From: Vibrio sp.
Lineage (GTDB): Bacteria; Pseudomonadota; Gammaproteobacteria; Enterobacterales; Vibrionaceae
DNA length: 64,000 nt
Assembly (NCBI GenBank): GCA_028131545.1
Contig: JAOICL010000003.1
Coordinates: 62,001-126,000 of the forward strand
Direction: 5' to 3'
The notes under the pieces were generated by a model. That model was not told where the DNA came from. It was given only the letters and a program-made list of their open reading frames with translations, and ran no database searches. A program made the position numbers and the translations under genes. Below are positions 42,452-54,767 of this stretch, piece after piece; the first letter of the stretch is position 1, and each line of letters opens with the position of its first letter.

Positions 42452-43225
42452 TTATTGAAGTTCATTTTTAATCATTATACGTTGATCTATCCCTTTCAAT
42501 GTCATTTCATCCATGATGAAATTGACAGTATTAAGGAAACGTTGTTCGCCTTTTGGAATAAGGTAACCGAATTGGCTTTTGGTAAAAGGAGTCGTACAAC
42601 TTACGGCTTCTAGACGCTTATCTTTGACTTGGTAATACAGTGCTTCAGGTGTCTCGGTTACCATTATGTCGACTTTACCAGCGGCAACGGCTTCAGGAAC
42701 ATCTAAGTTGTTTTCATATTTCGTAAATTGAGCGCTAGTTAAAAATTGTTCGGCAAAAGCTTCATTTGTCCCACCAATATTCATACCGACTTTTACGTTA
42801 CCTGTATTCGCTTCTTTTAGCGTATCGAATTTATTTCCTTCACCTTTACGTGCGAGAAAGCACTTGCCAAACGTCATGTAACCCTGTGTTTGTTCTGCGT
42901 TCAATTGACGCTGAATCTTTCGTGTAATACCACCCATGGCAATATCGTATTTATTTTGCTCTAAATCAGAAAGTAGACCCTTCCATGTGGTTTGAACAAA
43001 CTCAACTTTAACTCCAAGTGTCTTTGCAAAGTGATAAGCGACATCGATGTCATAACCGTTAAATTCGTTATTATGAAAATGGCTAAAAGGTTTGTAATCA
43101 CCCGTTGTTCCGACGCGTAATACACCTGAGTCTAAGATATCATCAAGTTGATCAGCAGAGGCTGTGGTCGGAAAAAGGCAAGAAGCGATAGCAAAAGGGA
43201 GTGCCTTTTTAAGTAGTGCGTTCAT
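42452..43225 (-). CDS. Periplasmic substrate-binding protein, cyclohexadienyl dehydratase (PheC)-like
   Basis: LRVGTTGDYKPFSHF, GYDIDVAYHFAKTLGVKVEFVQTTWKGLLSDL, NIGGTNEAFA. Confidence 0.75.
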   Translation of the reverse strand: MNALLKKALPFAIASCLFPTTASADQLDDILDSGVLRVGTTGDYKPFSHFHNNEFNGYDIDVAYHFAKTLGVKVEFVQTTWKGLLSDLEQNKYDIAMGGITRKIQRQLNAEQTQGYMTFGKCFLARKGEGNKFDTLKEANTGNVKVGMNIGGTNEAFAEQFLTSAQFTKYENNLDVPEAVAAGKVDIMVTETPEALYYQVKDKRLEAVSCTTPFTKSQFGYLIPKGEQRFLNTVNFIMDEMTLKGIDQRIMIKNELQ

Positions 43226-43648
43226 GGAAATAGGAAGTCCTTATCAGTTCGTTACTGCGTTGAATAGAGTTCATTCTTGTTCTGAGTTATTAGTAACAGA
43301 TAGGACGTCACAATGTAAATATTTTAATGCTTGGAAAGGGCTGTTATGGAGAGGGTGTTGATTTTATGTACTGGATGTTTTGTGGGATAGGTCGTTCAGT
43401 CTTGACTATACCGATCATGAATATAGCTTGGTGCTCCCATTCAGGGAGCGTACCAAAATAAGCTTTAAAACAATACAAAATACAAAATAACAAGACTTAA
43501 CCCGATATAGCTTAAGCGATTGAGCGTTAACACTATAATGATTCCTCTACTAGCTGAATAACTCATTAAAGGATAACGCAACTTTATGACAGTAATATGT
43601 CACCTGTGAAGTCTTTCGCAAAAAGTAAGGCGATCGTGTTTAGGTTTC

Positions 43649-44485
43649 TTACGCAGCAGAATGTAAAATACGATCTAAGAGTCTAGTGGGTAATAAACGT
43701 TTAAGTACTCCAAAAACAAGAGTAGGAACGGTGACTTTATAGCGTATTTTTGGTCGATTGGCTGTGAGTGCATGTATGACGGGTGCCACGCATGAGGAAG
43801 CGGGAAGGGTAAAGTGCTTTTCTGATTTTTTTTGGCTTAAGCGATTGATTTGTCTTAAGTAGCGTTCTTCATGATGGCTTCCCTCTACCGTGATCCACTT
43901 TTTAAAAGCGATAAGCGCATTTGCCCTAAATTGCGTTTCAATAGGACCGGGTTCTAGCAATGAAATATGGATATTTGTCTCTCGTAATTCAAGACGTAGA
44001 GTGTCAGTCCAACCTTCAAGTGCAAATTTTGACGCGTTATAAGCCCCGCGATATTTCATTGCAGCAAATCCTAAGACGGAACTATTTTGAATGATACGTC
44101 CTTCACCTTGAGTTCTCATTAAAGGGAGGATTTGTCGTGTTAATTCATGCCAAGAAAAGAAGTTTGTTTCAAATTGTTCTCTAAGTGCTTGAGTTGGAAG
44201 GTCTTCTAATGCACCAGTTTGACCATAAGCACCATTATTGAATAAACCATACAGTTGACCATCAGTTATTTTAGACAATTGAGAGACGGCATTATCGATA
44301 CTCTCCTGAGAGGTTAAATCTAAATGTAGGCAGGTCAATCCTTCTTGTTGCAAACGTTCGACATCCACGAGTTGACGACAAGAAGCGATGACATGAAAGT
44401 CATCTCTACTGTGTAAATCGTGGGCCACTTCATAACCAATTCCAGTAGAGCAGCCGGTAATAAAAACGTATTTAACTGGTAACAT
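43649..44485 (-). CDS. Short-chain dehydrogenase/reductase (YbbO-like)
   Basis: VFITGCSTGIGYEVAHDL; YRGAYNASKFALEGWTDTLRLEL. Confidence 0.92.
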   Translation of the reverse strand: MLPVKYVFITGCSTGIGYEVAHDLHSRDDFHVIASCRQLVDVERLQQEGLTCLHLDLTSQESIDNAVSQLSKITDGQLYGLFNNGAYGQTGALEDLPTQALREQFETNFFSWHELTRQILPLMRTQGEGRIIQNSSVLGFAAMKYRGAYNASKFALEGWTDTLRLELRETNIHISLLEPGPIETQFRANALIAFKKWITVEGSHHEERYLRQINRLSQKKSEKHFTLPASSCVAPVIHALTANRPKIRYKVTVPTLVFGVLKRLLPTRLLDRILHSAA

Positions 44486-44544
44486 TGTTGCCTTCCTTAA
44501 TGATGAAGTGGATTGCTATATAACGAAATAACGGACCTTATTTT

Positions 44545-44829
44545 TTACTTAGAATCTGAATGGCCGAGATCTCTATCAGGATCGATAATGTTTCGTACCC
44601 GTTGTTTTAATATTTTTGCTTCAGGGAAACCATTATCACGTTTTCTTTCCCATATAGATTGTCCGTTACAAAAAATTTCAAAGTAACCTCCCGTATCAGG
44701 GTGGAGGCTGATTTGATCGACTTCTTCACTAAATGTGTGGAGTAATTCTTGTGTTAACCATGTTGCACGCAACATCCAATTGCATTGTCGACAATAGTAA
44801 ATACGAATATGTGCTTTTTCTTTTAACAT
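44545..44829 (-). CDS. SelT/SelW/SelH (Rdx) family protein
   Basis: 94 aa; IYYCRQCNWMLRATWLTQELLHTF CxxC; EIFCNGQSIWERKRDNGFPEAKILKQRVR. Confidence 0.9.
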   Translation of the reverse strand: MLKEKAHIRIYYCRQCNWMLRATWLTQELLHTFSEEVDQISLHPDTGGYFEIFCNGQSIWERKRDNGFPEAKILKQRVRNIIDPDRDLGHSDSK

Positions 44830-44839
44830 AGAATCGGTC

Positions 44840-45595
44840 TCAAAATAGTAGTTTTATACCAACGGCGAACGTTAAGAGTTCAAATGCTTTCTTAATGATT
44901 TGATTACTGGACACTAATGCCAATTTGGCCCCAAGAGCACCACCCAGAAAGGAACTGAATAGCAAAATAGGAAGCCATTCCCAATAAATAGGTGCACCAG
45001 CCATTGAAACAGCAATACCACCGATACCATTCCAAAAAAGCCCCACACACACTAGCGTCAGAGCGACGGCTTGTTTATAGCTATAGCCAAACCATTGGAC
45101 GAGGAACAAGGTAACAAGTAAGCCAGAGCCGGCGGTGAGGGAGCCATTGATAATACCAATAAAGAAAAGTACGAAACCACCTAATATAAATCCGATAGGT
45201 TGTCTTCTTTGGATGGTTTCATTGATCCCTAGATCCTTTTTGACATAGGAATAGAGACCTAAGGCGATGATCATGATACCTAAGCTAAATTCCGCGATAT
45301 GATCTGGGATTTTAAGGATCAAGTTTGCGCCTAATATGACTCCAAGAGAGCCAATAGCGATCACGTAGAAACCAAAGGAAACGGGGATAGAACGGTTTTT
45401 GAAATGGGTGTAGGCAGCGCCTAATCCTAGAGCAACACTGGCCACTTTATGCGTTGCCAAGGCTTGTCCAAAAGGAAGGCCAAGAAAGAGTAATAGAGGA
45501 AATTGCAGCAAGCCAGCCCCACCTCCAGAAAGTGATGCCAGTGTGTTTGCGATGAGCGATCCCAAAAAAAGTGAGAGGCTATTTATCCAATCCAT
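44840..45595 (-). CDS. TauE/SafE (DUF81) membrane permease
   Basis: LASLSGGGAGLLQFPLLLFLGLPFGQALATHKVA; start likely MDWINSLS at 45595 rather than 45667. Confidence 0.88.
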   Translation of the reverse strand: MDWINSLSLFLGSLIANTLASLSGGGAGLLQFPLLLFLGLPFGQALATHKVASVALGLGAAYTHFKNRSIPVSFGFYVIAIGSLGVILGANLILKIPDHIAEFSLGIMIIALGLYSYVKKDLGINETIQRRQPIGFILGGFVLFFIGIINGSLTAGSGLLVTLFLVQWFGYSYKQAVALTLVCVGLFWNGIGGIAVSMAGAPIYWEWLPILLFSSFLGGALGAKLALVSSNQIIKKAFELLTFAVGIKLLF

Positions 45596-45751
45596 GTTAC
45601 CCGATCCATAGGTTTCTTTGATTGTAGAAGTATAAGGTATTCTAGCGGTGGCTTTGTGTAAACTCAAGAAGTGAATCGGAGTTCTAGTTTCAATAAAGAA
45701 CTAACAATAATGCCCCCAGTATGATGGAGGCATTAAATAATAAAAAGCGAA

Positions 45752-46267
45752 TTAATGAGCAACTAAAACAGAAGAGCCTTGATTTAAGTTACTTGCAAGA
45801 ATCGAGCTTTCATTGATGACTTCAATTTTACGGCTAGATTGCGAATCTTGCTTATAGGTTTGTAAAATCAACGCGATCTTGTCTTCAGAAAACTTCTCTT
45901 GATTGATCGTTTCTATGCTTTCAAATTTATTAGGCTGAAGCAGTAAATAGTTATCAGTGACAGACCAAATACCTTCTTCAGAAATATCAATGTAGTTGAC
46001 GTCTTCTGGGTTCTCAGTAATTAAATTTAATCGAGTTTGGCGAACATAATTACCTGAATCAAGGTACATAATGTTACTGCTTTGTTCGATCTGTAAGAAA
46101 GGAATCGTGTCTTCTTGCGCATTCATTACGACGTTCGTTGTGACGGTTTTGCTTTGCCACTCAGAACTGGACAGTAATTTAGATAACTGGACATCGGTTC
46201 CCCAGTGCATCCAGCCACTTAAGCCAGCGGATACCGCGAGCGCGAGTATGGCTAATTTATTATACAT
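45752..46267 (-). CDS. toxS: Transmembrane regulatory protein ToxS
   Basis: Downstream of toxR; single N-terminal TM; GWMHWGTDVQLSKLLSSSEWQSKTV. Confidence 0.92.
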   Translation of the reverse strand: MYNKLAILALAVSAGLSGWMHWGTDVQLSKLLSSSEWQSKTVTTNVVMNAQEDTIPFLQIEQSSNIMYLDSGNYVRQTRLNLITENPEDVNYIDISEEGIWSVTDNYLLLQPNKFESIETINQEKFSEDKIALILQTYKQDSQSSRKIEVINESSILASNLNQGSSVLVAH

Positions 46268-47123
46268 TGCTTTCTTCTCCACAAGCTGTTTGTGTACTTT
46301 GAGCGTCAGTCACAACACGGATAGTATGATTTTTATCTGATTGATCTTTTGAATAAATGTAATTCAAATACAGATGTTCAGTTTCACTGCCAGTGACAAT
46401 GATATCGGCTGGCTTTTCTTCATTATCCGATTGATGAGAGGTAATACATTGCTCAATCAATGGAAGTACATTAGATAAATCTGACTGTGATGCCGTTGTG
46501 ACGATATTAATACCATTGATCACGGTAATTGGCTTTAACTCTGACTTAGAAGCAGTTGCTGTATTATAAACAACAATCGGCAGAATCATGGCACCAATGA
46601 GTACAAGTTTACTCCATAGGGTCATCATCGGAGATGGCTTCTTCATCGCAACGGTTGGCTTGATCATCTGAGAATGAGTCTGTGCCATGTCGATATTAGG
46701 CATAACTGGCGCCTCTACGGCAATAACTTGTGCAGGCGTTTCGATTTCTTGACCTGGTTCAATTGCTGTAATAGAAGCGATCAGTTGATAACCACGCTTT
46801 GGCACAGTCTTTACAAATTGCGGTGCTTTTGTTGGATCTTTTAGCATTTTTCGAAGAGTTGAAATTGCCTGTGTAAGACTCGAATCATCCACTTCAAAAC
46901 CTTGATCACGCCACACAAATTCATGCAGCTCTTTACGGCTAACCACTTCATTTTGTTTTTCTAGAAGTAACAAAAGAATACGACTTTCATTGCTACCTAG
47001 TCTGACAAGAGTGTCACTTTCCGCTTTATCAATCAGCGTATTGCTGGTTGGAGAGAAGATGAACCGGTCTCCAATCGCATATTTTAATTCTGTATTTTTC
47101 ATATTATTGGTTAATCTTTTCAA
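46260..47123 (-). CDS. toxR: Transmembrane transcriptional regulator ToxR
   Basis: N-terminal OmpR-type winged helix (SRKELHEFVWRDQGFEVDDSSLTQAISTLRKMLKDPTKAPQFVKTVPKRGYQLI), TM segment, periplasmic domain; divergent htpG. Confidence 0.95.
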   Translation of the reverse strand: MKRLTNNMKNTELKYAIGDRFIFSPTSNTLIDKAESDTLVRLGSNESRILLLLLEKQNEVVSRKELHEFVWRDQGFEVDDSSLTQAISTLRKMLKDPTKAPQFVKTVPKRGYQLIASITAIEPGQEIETPAQVIAVEAPVMPNIDMAQTHSQMIKPTVAMKKPSPMMTLWSKLVLIGAMILPIVVYNTATASKSELKPITVINGINIVTTASQSDLSNVLPLIEQCITSHQSDNEEKPADIIVTGSETEHLYLNYIYSKDQSDKNHTIRVVTDAQSTQTACGEESNV

Positions 47124-47243
47124 AAAGTGGGAAGAATGTATCTACGTAATCAAACTGGGCTAATGTTTAGATTGTTTTATAAAGATTTGCGTGCATATTA
47201 ACCAAATTAAATATAAAAAAATATCGGATTTAGCTGTTTTTAC

Positions 47244-47271
47244 CTTGAATTAACATTTATCAACCCAATCT
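47244..47271 (+). promoter_or_regulatory. Putative sigma-32 (RpoH) promoter of htpG
   Basis: CTTGAAT-N13-CCCAATCT, close to RpoH consensus CTTGAAA-N11-16-CCCCATNT, ~75 bp upstream of ATG. Confidence 0.6.
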
Positions 47272-47344
47272 AACTCTTATGTGATAAAGCCCTGACATTT
47301 CTGACGGTCAGGTAAATAAAAGTACGCTAAAAAATGGAGTTATC

Positions 47345-49243
47345 ATGAGCGAAGCAGCAACACCAACTAAAGAAACTCGTGGTTTTCAATCAGAAGTGAA
47401 GCAACTTCTGCACCTAATGATCCACTCTTTATATTCAAATAAAGAGATCTTTTTAAGAGAATTGATCTCTAATGCATCAGATGCATCCGATAAGTTACGT
47501 TTCCAGGCATTATCAAATCCAGAGCTTTACCAAGGTGAAGCGGATCTTGGCGTTAAACTGACCTTCAATGAAGAAAACAATACATTGATGATCTCTGATA
47601 ATGGGATAGGGATGGGTCGTGAAGAAGTGATTGAGCATCTGGGTACGATCGCTAAATCAGGTACAGCCGATTTCTTTGCGAACTTATCAGATGATCAAAC
47701 AAAAGATTCCCAACTGATTGGTCAATTTGGTGTTGGCTTTTACTCAGCATTTATTGTCGCGGATTCGGTTACCGTAAAAACTCGCCGTGCAGGCTTAGAT
47801 GCGGATCAAGCGGTTCAATGGTCTTCAGCTGGTGAAGGTGAATATACAATTGAAACGATCACAAAGGAATCTCGTGGTACAGAAATCATTCTTCATATGC
47901 GCGAAGAAGGAAAAGAGTTCTTAAGTGAATGGCGTTTACGAGAAGTCGTTGGAAAATATTCTGATCACATTAGTATTCCTGTTTCAATGCAGACAAAAGT
48001 TCGTGATGATGAAGGAAATGAGACGGAAGAGCTAAAATGGGAACAGATCAACAAAGCTCAAGCGTTATGGACTCGTAATAAATCCGATATCAAAGAAGAA
48101 GAATATCAAGAGTTCTATAAACATATCTCTAATGACTTTAATGAACCTTTAACCTGGAGTCATAACCGTGTTGAAGGCAAAAATGATTACACGAGTTTGT
48201 TGTATGTCCCGACGAAAGCACCATGGGATATGTTTAATCGTGATCATAAAAGCGGCCTGAAATTATACGTTCAACGCGTGTTTATTATGGATGATGCTGA
48301 GCAATTCATGCCGACCTATCTCCGCTTTATTCGTGGTTTAATTGATTCAAATGATTTACCTCTGAATGTTTCTCGTGAAATCTTACAAGATAATAAGGTC
48401 ACACAATCTTTGCGTACTGCTTTAACTAAGCGTGTTCTTGGTATGCTAGATAAAATGGCGAAGAAAGATGAAGACAGTTATCTAAAATTCTGGAAAGAAT
48501 TTGGTTTGGTTCTAAAAGAGGGACCAGCTGAAGATATGGCGAACAAAGAAAAAATCGCTGCGCTATTGCGTTTTTCAACCACTGAAAATGATTCATCTGA
48601 TCAATCGGTTTCTTTGGCTTCTTATGTTGAGCGAATGAAAGACGGTCAAGATAAGATTTATTACATCACAGCAGATAGCTACGCAGCAGCAAAGAATAGC
48701 CCACACTTAGAGCAATTTAAGACGAAGGGTATTGAAGTTGTTCTTATGCATGAGCGTATTGATGAATTCTTAATGAATTACCTGACAGAGTTTGATGGTA
48801 AGCAGTTCCAATCGATTACAAAAGCAGGTCTTGATTTAAGTCAATTTGAAGACGAAGCTGAAAAAGAGAAGCAGAAAGAGACGGAAGAAGAGTTCAAATC
48901 AGTCGTTGAACGTACTCAAGCGTATCTAGGTAATCGCGTTAAAGAAGTCCGTACGACCTTCAAGCTAGCGAATACACCCGCTGTTGTCGTGACCGATGAT
49001 TTTGAAATGGGAACGCAAATGGCGAAGTTATTGCAAGCCGCTGGTCAAGAAGCTCCTGAAGTTCAGTATATCTTTGAAATTAACCCAGAACATGATGTGG
49101 TTAAAAAGATGGCTGATGAAGCGGATGAAGCGGCATTTGGTCGTTGGGTTGAGGTGCTATTAGGGCAAGCGATGCTAGCCGAAAAAGGATCGTTAGATGA
49201 TCCCTCTCAATTTGTGAGTGCGATGAATGCATTATTGAAGTAA
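47345..49243 (+). CDS. htpG: Chaperone Hsp90
   Basis: [39 protein letters not shown]; 632 aa. Confidence 0.99.
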   Translation: MSEAATPTKETRGFQSEVKQLLHLMIHSLYSNKEIFLRELISNASDASDKLRFQALSNPELYQGEADLGVKLTFNEENNTLMISDNGIGMGREEVIEHLGTIAKSGTADFFANLSDDQTKDSQLIGQFGVGFYSAFIVADSVTVKTRRAGLDADQAVQWSSAGEGEYTIETITKESRGTEIILHMREEGKEFLSEWRLREVVGKYSDHISIPVSMQTKVRDDEGNETEELKWEQINKAQALWTRNKSDIKEEEYQEFYKHISNDFNEPLTWSHNRVEGKNDYTSLLYVPTKAPWDMFNRDHKSGLKLYVQRVFIMDDAEQFMPTYLRFIRGLIDSNDLPLNVSREILQDNKVTQSLRTALTKRVLGMLDKMAKKDEDSYLKFWKEFGLVLKEGPAEDMANKEKIAALLRFSTTENDSSDQSVSLASYVERMKDGQDKIYYITADSYAAAKNSPHLEQFKTKGIEVVLMHERIDEFLMNYLTEFDGKQFQSITKAGLDLSQFEDEAEKEKQKETEEEFKSVVERTQAYLGNRVKEVRTTFKLANTPAVVVTDDFEMGTQMAKLLQAAGQEAPEVQYIFEINPEHDVVKKMADEADEAAFGRWVEVLLGQAMLAEKGSLDDPSQFVSAMNALLK

Positions 49244-49442
49244 AAATCTTTAATAGGCAGCATCTCTCTATTTTATGTTGCAATAAGCAAAGTATAAAGA
49301 GAGTTTAATTCACAAAATATAGAGAAAGAGTGTCAACAAGAGCCATAAATTGGTACACTCTTTCTCTTATTTTTATTCCATTATCGAATAGATAAATGGG
49401 CAACATCAGTTATTAATTGAAGTCGTTATATGAAAGCGCTAA

Positions 49443-50126
<684 letters not shown>

Positions 50127-50141
50127 TATCGAAACACAGTT

Positions 50142-50170
50142 AAAAAAGCGGTCTATAGACCGCTTTTTTT
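50142..50170 (+). terminator. adk terminator
   Basis: aaaaaagcggtc-tata-gaccgctttttt. Confidence 0.9.
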
Positions 50171-50229
50171 GATCGTAATACACGGTAGTGTCGTATTATT
50201 AGTCTTTAAATTATTAATGTGGGAATAGA

Positions 50230-51198
50230 ATGGATAACAACACACAGAGAAAACAGGGAGTTCTGTTAGTTAACTTGGGTACACCCAGTGCACCAACGGC
50301 ATCTGCAGTCAAATCTTTCTTGGGCCAATTCTTACATGATCACCGTGTTGTTAGTTTAAATCGCTTTATATGGTGTCCGATATTACATGGTATTATCTTG
50401 CCTTTCCGTTCACCTAAAGTTGCTAAATTGTATGACATGGTATGGATGGAAGAAGGGTCACCATTAATGGTGTACTCAAAACGTCAAATGAGCAAACTCG
50501 ATGAACGTTTAGATATACCAGTTTCATTAGGTATGACCTATGGTGATCCTAGTATTGAATCTGGAATCGATGAGCTGTTGGATCAAGGGGTTAATGACAT
50601 TATTGTCCTTCCATTATATCCTCAATATTCTTCAACGACGACAGCGGCGGTTTCAGATGCGCTTCATCGTGCTTTCAAGAAAAAGAAAGTATTACCAACT
50701 TATAAGCTCATCGCTAATTATCACCAGCACCCTTTATTTATTGACGCGTTAGCTCAGAGCGTGACTCAATTTAGGGAAGCTCATGGGCAATCCGATTACC
50801 TCCTTTGTTCTTATCATGGTATACCTCAACGTCTTGCTGATCAGGGGGATACTTATCCTCAACACTGTGAAGAAACGACAACGCTACTTGCGAAGTCACT
50901 GAATTTAAATTCAGACGAAATGGGAATGAGTTATCAATCTCGATTTGGCCGAGAGGAGTGGTTGAAGCCATATACAGACAAAGCATTGGAGTTATTGCCT
51001 AAAAAAGGCGTGACCCGAATTGATATTATGGCACCCGCTTTTTCCGTTGATTGTTTGGAGACTTTAGAAGAGATAGCGGAACAGTGTAAAGAAACCTTTA
51101 TCGATGCGGGTGGTGTAGAGTTTCGCTATATTCCATGTTTGAATGATAATGCTGAACATATAGACATGATGGCAGCGTTAATAGAAGAGCATCGATAA
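50230..51198 (+). CDS. hemH: Ferrochelatase
   Basis: [42 protein letters not shown]. Confidence 0.97.
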   Translation: MDNNTQRKQGVLLVNLGTPSAPTASAVKSFLGQFLHDHRVVSLNRFIWCPILHGIILPFRSPKVAKLYDMVWMEEGSPLMVYSKRQMSKLDERLDIPVSLGMTYGDPSIESGIDELLDQGVNDIIVLPLYPQYSSTTTAAVSDALHRAFKKKKVLPTYKLIANYHQHPLFIDALAQSVTQFREAHGQSDYLLCSYHGIPQRLADQGDTYPQHCEETTTLLAKSLNLNSDEMGMSYQSRFGREEWLKPYTDKALELLPKKGVTRIDIMAPAFSVDCLETLEEIAEQCKETFIDAGGVEFRYIPCLNDNAEHIDMMAALIEEHR

Positions 51199-51210
51199 GC
51201 TATTCTTTGT

Positions 51211-51241
51211 AAGAAAGTCAGTATTAAGATAGTCAGTTATT
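51211..51241. repeat. Short 15-bp tandem duplication after hemH
   Basis: aagaaagtcagtatt / aagatagtcagttatt. Confidence 0.8.
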
Positions 51242-51283
51242 AACAGCCCCTAGACGAATAAACGACTAAGTGGACTTTAAATC

Positions 51284-51315
51284 AAAAAACACCGTTGAAT
51301 CAACGGTGTTTTTAT
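51284..51315. terminator. Bidirectional terminator hemH/asnB
   Basis: aaaaacaccgttg-aat-caacggtgttttta. Confidence 0.9.
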
Positions 51316-51377
51316 TTTTATAGCATTATATTTTCATCAGTATTACAGATGAATGTAATGTCTATTGATGTGCTAGA

Positions 51378-53054
51378 TTATGCTTCTTCAGCATACGCAT
51401 CATTGTGTACGGCTTGTACAGCACGTCCTGATGGATCAACACAGTTCTTAAAGGATTCATCCCACTCAATTGCTTTTGCTGAAGAACATGCAACAGAAGG
51501 GCCACCTGGTACACATTCAGCGGCAGAAGGTAGAGGGAAAAGCTCTTCGAATATCTCGCGATAGGCGTAACCTTCTTTTGTTGTTGGCGTATTATATGGG
51601 AATCGATAAGCTGCTGTTTCCATTTGAGTATCAGTTACTTTCTCTTCAGCGACAGCTTTTAATGTGTCAATCCAATTGTAGCCAACACCGTCTGAGAATT
51701 GCTCTTTCTGACGCCATGCAATCGATTTCGGTAAGTAATGCTCGAAACACTCACGAAGAATGTGTTTCTCCATTTTACCGTTACCACACATTTTATCTTC
51801 TGGGTTTAAACGCATGGCAACATCGATAAATTCTTTATCTAAGAATGGAACGCGACCTTCTACTCCCCATGCTGCTAATGATTTATTTGCGCGAGCACAG
51901 TCAAACATATTTAAAGCAAGCAGCTTACGAACTGTTTCCTCATGAAACTCCTTCGCATTTGGGGCTTTATGGAAGTATAGGTAGCCACCAAAGATTTCAT
52001 CGGCACCTTCTCCAGAAAGAACCATTTTGATGCCCATTGCTTTGATCTTACGGCCCATTAAGAACATTGGAGTTGATGCTCTAATTGTGGTCACATCATA
52101 GGTTTCAATATGATAAATGACATCACGGATAGCATCTAAACCTTCTTGAATCGTATAGGTCATCTCATGGTGCACAGTGCCAATTTGATCGGCAACTTCA
52201 CGAGCGGCTTTTAAATCAGGCGCACCTTCTAAACCAACAGCAAAAGAGTGCAACTGAGGCCACCAAGCTTCAGATTGACCATCATCTTCAACACGCATAG
52301 CTGCAAAACGTTTCGCGACAGCGGAGGTGATCGAAGAATCAAGGCCACCGGAGAGTAATACACCATAAGGTACATCGGTCATTAACTGACGTTTGACAGC
52401 ATTCTCAAGAGCTTGTGTTAGTTCTTCTTTACTGGTTGAATTACCTTGTACAGCAGCGTATTCATTCCAATCACGTAGGTAATAGCGCTGTGGTTCATTG
52501 TCATTTGAAGAATAATGGCAACCAGGAGGGAACTCACTGATGGTTTTACAAACAGGAGTTAAGGCTTTCATCTCCGATGCAATGTAGTAGTTCCCATTTT
52601 CATCGAAGCCTTGATACATTGGAATAATACCGATATGGTCACGACCAATGAGATATTGGTCTTTTTCTTCGTCGTAAAGAACAAAAGCAAAAATACCATT
52701 CAACTCTTCAAGAAGGTCAGTACCCATATCTTGGTACAGCGCAAGAATGACTTCACAATCAGAGTCGGTTTGAAAGTCGTATTTTCCTTCATAACGTGCA
52801 CGAAGCTCTTTATGGTTATATATTTCACCATTTACGGCTAAGATTTGCTTTTTGTTCGGGCTATACAGTGGCTGTGCACCACTATTTAAGCCAACGATAG
52901 CTAAACGTTCATGAGCTAAAATAGCGTTGTCTGATGCATAGATGCCAGACCAATCAGGGCCTCTATGGCGAAGCGTTTTAGACATCTCCAATGCAACAGG
53001 ACGCAATTCAGCTGCGCTAGTCTTTATATCTAATATGCCAAATATTGAACACAT
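51378..53054 (-). CDS. asnB: Asparagine synthase B (glutamine-hydrolysing)
   Basis: MCSIFGILDIKT; GVLLSGGLDSSITSAVAKR; 558 aa. Confidence 0.98.
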   Translation of the reverse strand: MCSIFGILDIKTSAAELRPVALEMSKTLRHRGPDWSGIYASDNAILAHERLAIVGLNSGAQPLYSPNKKQILAVNGEIYNHKELRARYEGKYDFQTDSDCEVILALYQDMGTDLLEELNGIFAFVLYDEEKDQYLIGRDHIGIIPMYQGFDENGNYYIASEMKALTPVCKTISEFPPGCHYSSNDNEPQRYYLRDWNEYAAVQGNSTSKEELTQALENAVKRQLMTDVPYGVLLSGGLDSSITSAVAKRFAAMRVEDDGQSEAWWPQLHSFAVGLEGAPDLKAAREVADQIGTVHHEMTYTIQEGLDAIRDVIYHIETYDVTTIRASTPMFLMGRKIKAMGIKMVLSGEGADEIFGGYLYFHKAPNAKEFHEETVRKLLALNMFDCARANKSLAAWGVEGRVPFLDKEFIDVAMRLNPEDKMCGNGKMEKHILRECFEHYLPKSIAWRQKEQFSDGVGYNWIDTLKAVAEEKVTDTQMETAAYRFPYNTPTTKEGYAYREIFEELFPLPSAAECVPGGPSVACSSAKAIEWDESFKNCVDPSGRAVQAVHNDAYAEEA

Positions 53055-53162
53055 ACAACTTCCTTATTTTAAAAATTCCATCTGATTAATTCAATTTGCC
53101 ACTAATGTGAAAAATTGCAACCTTTCCTGTAAAAAAAAGGTAAATAACTCGTACAATTTTAT

Positions 53163-54767
53163 TTATTGTTGTTTATTCTGTTCGGTTTTGTCTATGTCGA
53201 GAGAAAGTTCAGAGAAAACACTTCTAGCAAAACCATTACCTGCTTCACTGTAAATATTGAATGCAATATCAGCACCTTGTTCCATTAAAGCGGTTGCATC
53301 TTCTGGGTAACTGGCAATAGCCGCTACTTTCCCTGTAAATCCCTTTTGTTTCAAAATTGTTAAGACCGATTCATTACCATGATGATGTGGCATGCTTAAA
53401 AGAACCAGCTTTACGTTGGTAATATCGAGAATACGTTCCCAAAAGTCAGCATCAGAGCCATCACCTACGACGATATTTCTGTTTTCATTTCGGTGCTCTT
53501 GAACGGCATGTTGACGCAGCTCAACACCCAATACAACAGGACCATAGGTATGTGTTATTTCATCATAAGCACCGGTACCAATACGGCCCATACCAATAAC
53601 CATAACTTGAGAACGCCCTGGATCAATCAATTTATCTCTGGTGTGTAACACTTCATTGGCATGTTCTCGAAGCCATTTACTTGATTGAGAATAGAGCTCG
53701 TGCCCTTTACGATTAATCGGAGAAGCGAAGACGAAAGAGGCGGAAACTGCAAGAGCGATAGCCACCAAGATATCCCCACTCAACCAGCCTTGTTGGAAGG
53801 CGAGTCCACCGACAATCAAACCAAATTCACTGTAGTTTAATAATGTAAAGGAAGTGAGTAATGATGTTCTTACTCTAAATTTAAAAAAATGCAGGGTATA
53901 GAAATATAACATGCCTTTAATGGGTAACATGATCAGGAAGATAAAAGCGAGAGCGATACCAGTTGTTGTGATGGATTGTTGCAAACCAATATTAAGGAAG
54001 AAACACACAAGGAAAAGCTCTTTCATATTAAATAAAGATTTTGATAGGCTAGATGCTTTCTTATGGCTGGCTAATAACATACCAGCAATCAGCGCACCTA
54101 AATCAGCCTTTAATCCTACGGCATAAAATAAGCCTGCTCCCATCACTAGCGCAAAAAAGACGCCATATAGGGTTAACATTTCACCATGTCCCACTTTATC
54201 TAAAATTTTAAAGAAAAGAGGACGTAGAAAAGGTAAAGCAATCAGTGCTACAGCATACCATTCAGGTATTTTCCCTGTGGATGCAGTGAGGAAGACAACG
54301 GCAAAGATATCTTGCATGACCAGAATACCAATCGCAATTGAACTGTACACTGCATTGATATCCCCTTTTTCTTCTAGTGTTTTGATTGCAAAAACCGTGC
54401 TTGAAAAAGATAAAACAAAGCCTAAGAGAATCAGTTGTAAACTTGAGAACTCAGAGAGAACATGCAGCCCAAGAGTCTTTAAAATGATGAGAATGAACGT
54501 GAAGGCAAGAGTAGAAATGAGGTTATGTGCTGTTGCTCCTAACCAAATTTCTTTTCGTAATAAACTCTTTATATCTAACTTGAGTCCGATCGTAAATAAC
54601 ATGATGGTAACACCAAGATCGGATAGCGTGGAAATGGTTTCATTGGACTCGAAACCAAAATATTTAAGAATAAAGCCTGTAATTAAAAAACCAACGAGTG
54701 GTGGTAAATTAATCGCGAGAGCAAATAGCCCACTGGCGAATGCCGAAGCGATGATTAACGGGTCCAT
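53163..54767 (-). CDS. Kef/YbaL-type cation:proton antiporter with TrkA-N domain
   Basis: 534 aa; CPA2 TM region (FSSTVFAIKTLEEKGD, GADLGALIAGMLLA-like) and C-terminal VMVIGMGRIGTGAYDEI. Confidence 0.88.
   Translation of the reverse strand: MDPLIIASAFASGLFALAINLPPLVGFLITGFILKYFGFESNETISTLSDLGVTIMLFTIGLKLDIKSLLRKEIWLGATAHNLISTLAFTFILIILKTLGLHVLSEFSSLQLILLGFVLSFSSTVFAIKTLEEKGDINAVYSSIAIGILVMQDIFAVVFLTASTGKIPEWYAVALIALPFLRPLFFKILDKVGHGEMLTLYGVFFALVMGAGLFYAVGLKADLGALIAGMLLASHKKASSLSKSLFNMKELFLVCFFLNIGLQQSITTTGIALAFIFLIMLPIKGMLYFYTLHFFKFRVRTSLLTSFTLLNYSEFGLIVGGLAFQQGWLSGDILVAIALAVSASFVFASPINRKGHELYSQSSKWLREHANEVLHTRDKLIDPGRSQVMVIGMGRIGTGAYDEITHTYGPVVLGVELRQHAVQEHRNENRNIVVGDGSDADFWERILDITNVKLVLLSMPHHHGNESVLTILKQKGFTGKVAAIASYPEDATALMEQGADIAFNIYSEAGNGFARSVFSELSLDIDKTEQNKQQ

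Noticed and set aside
43432-43456. Hairpin ggtgctccc-attca-gggagc-gtacc as a small RNA or SRP RNA
   Set aside because: Imperfect, no T run or clear promoter, and no match to the 4.5S RNA core motif.
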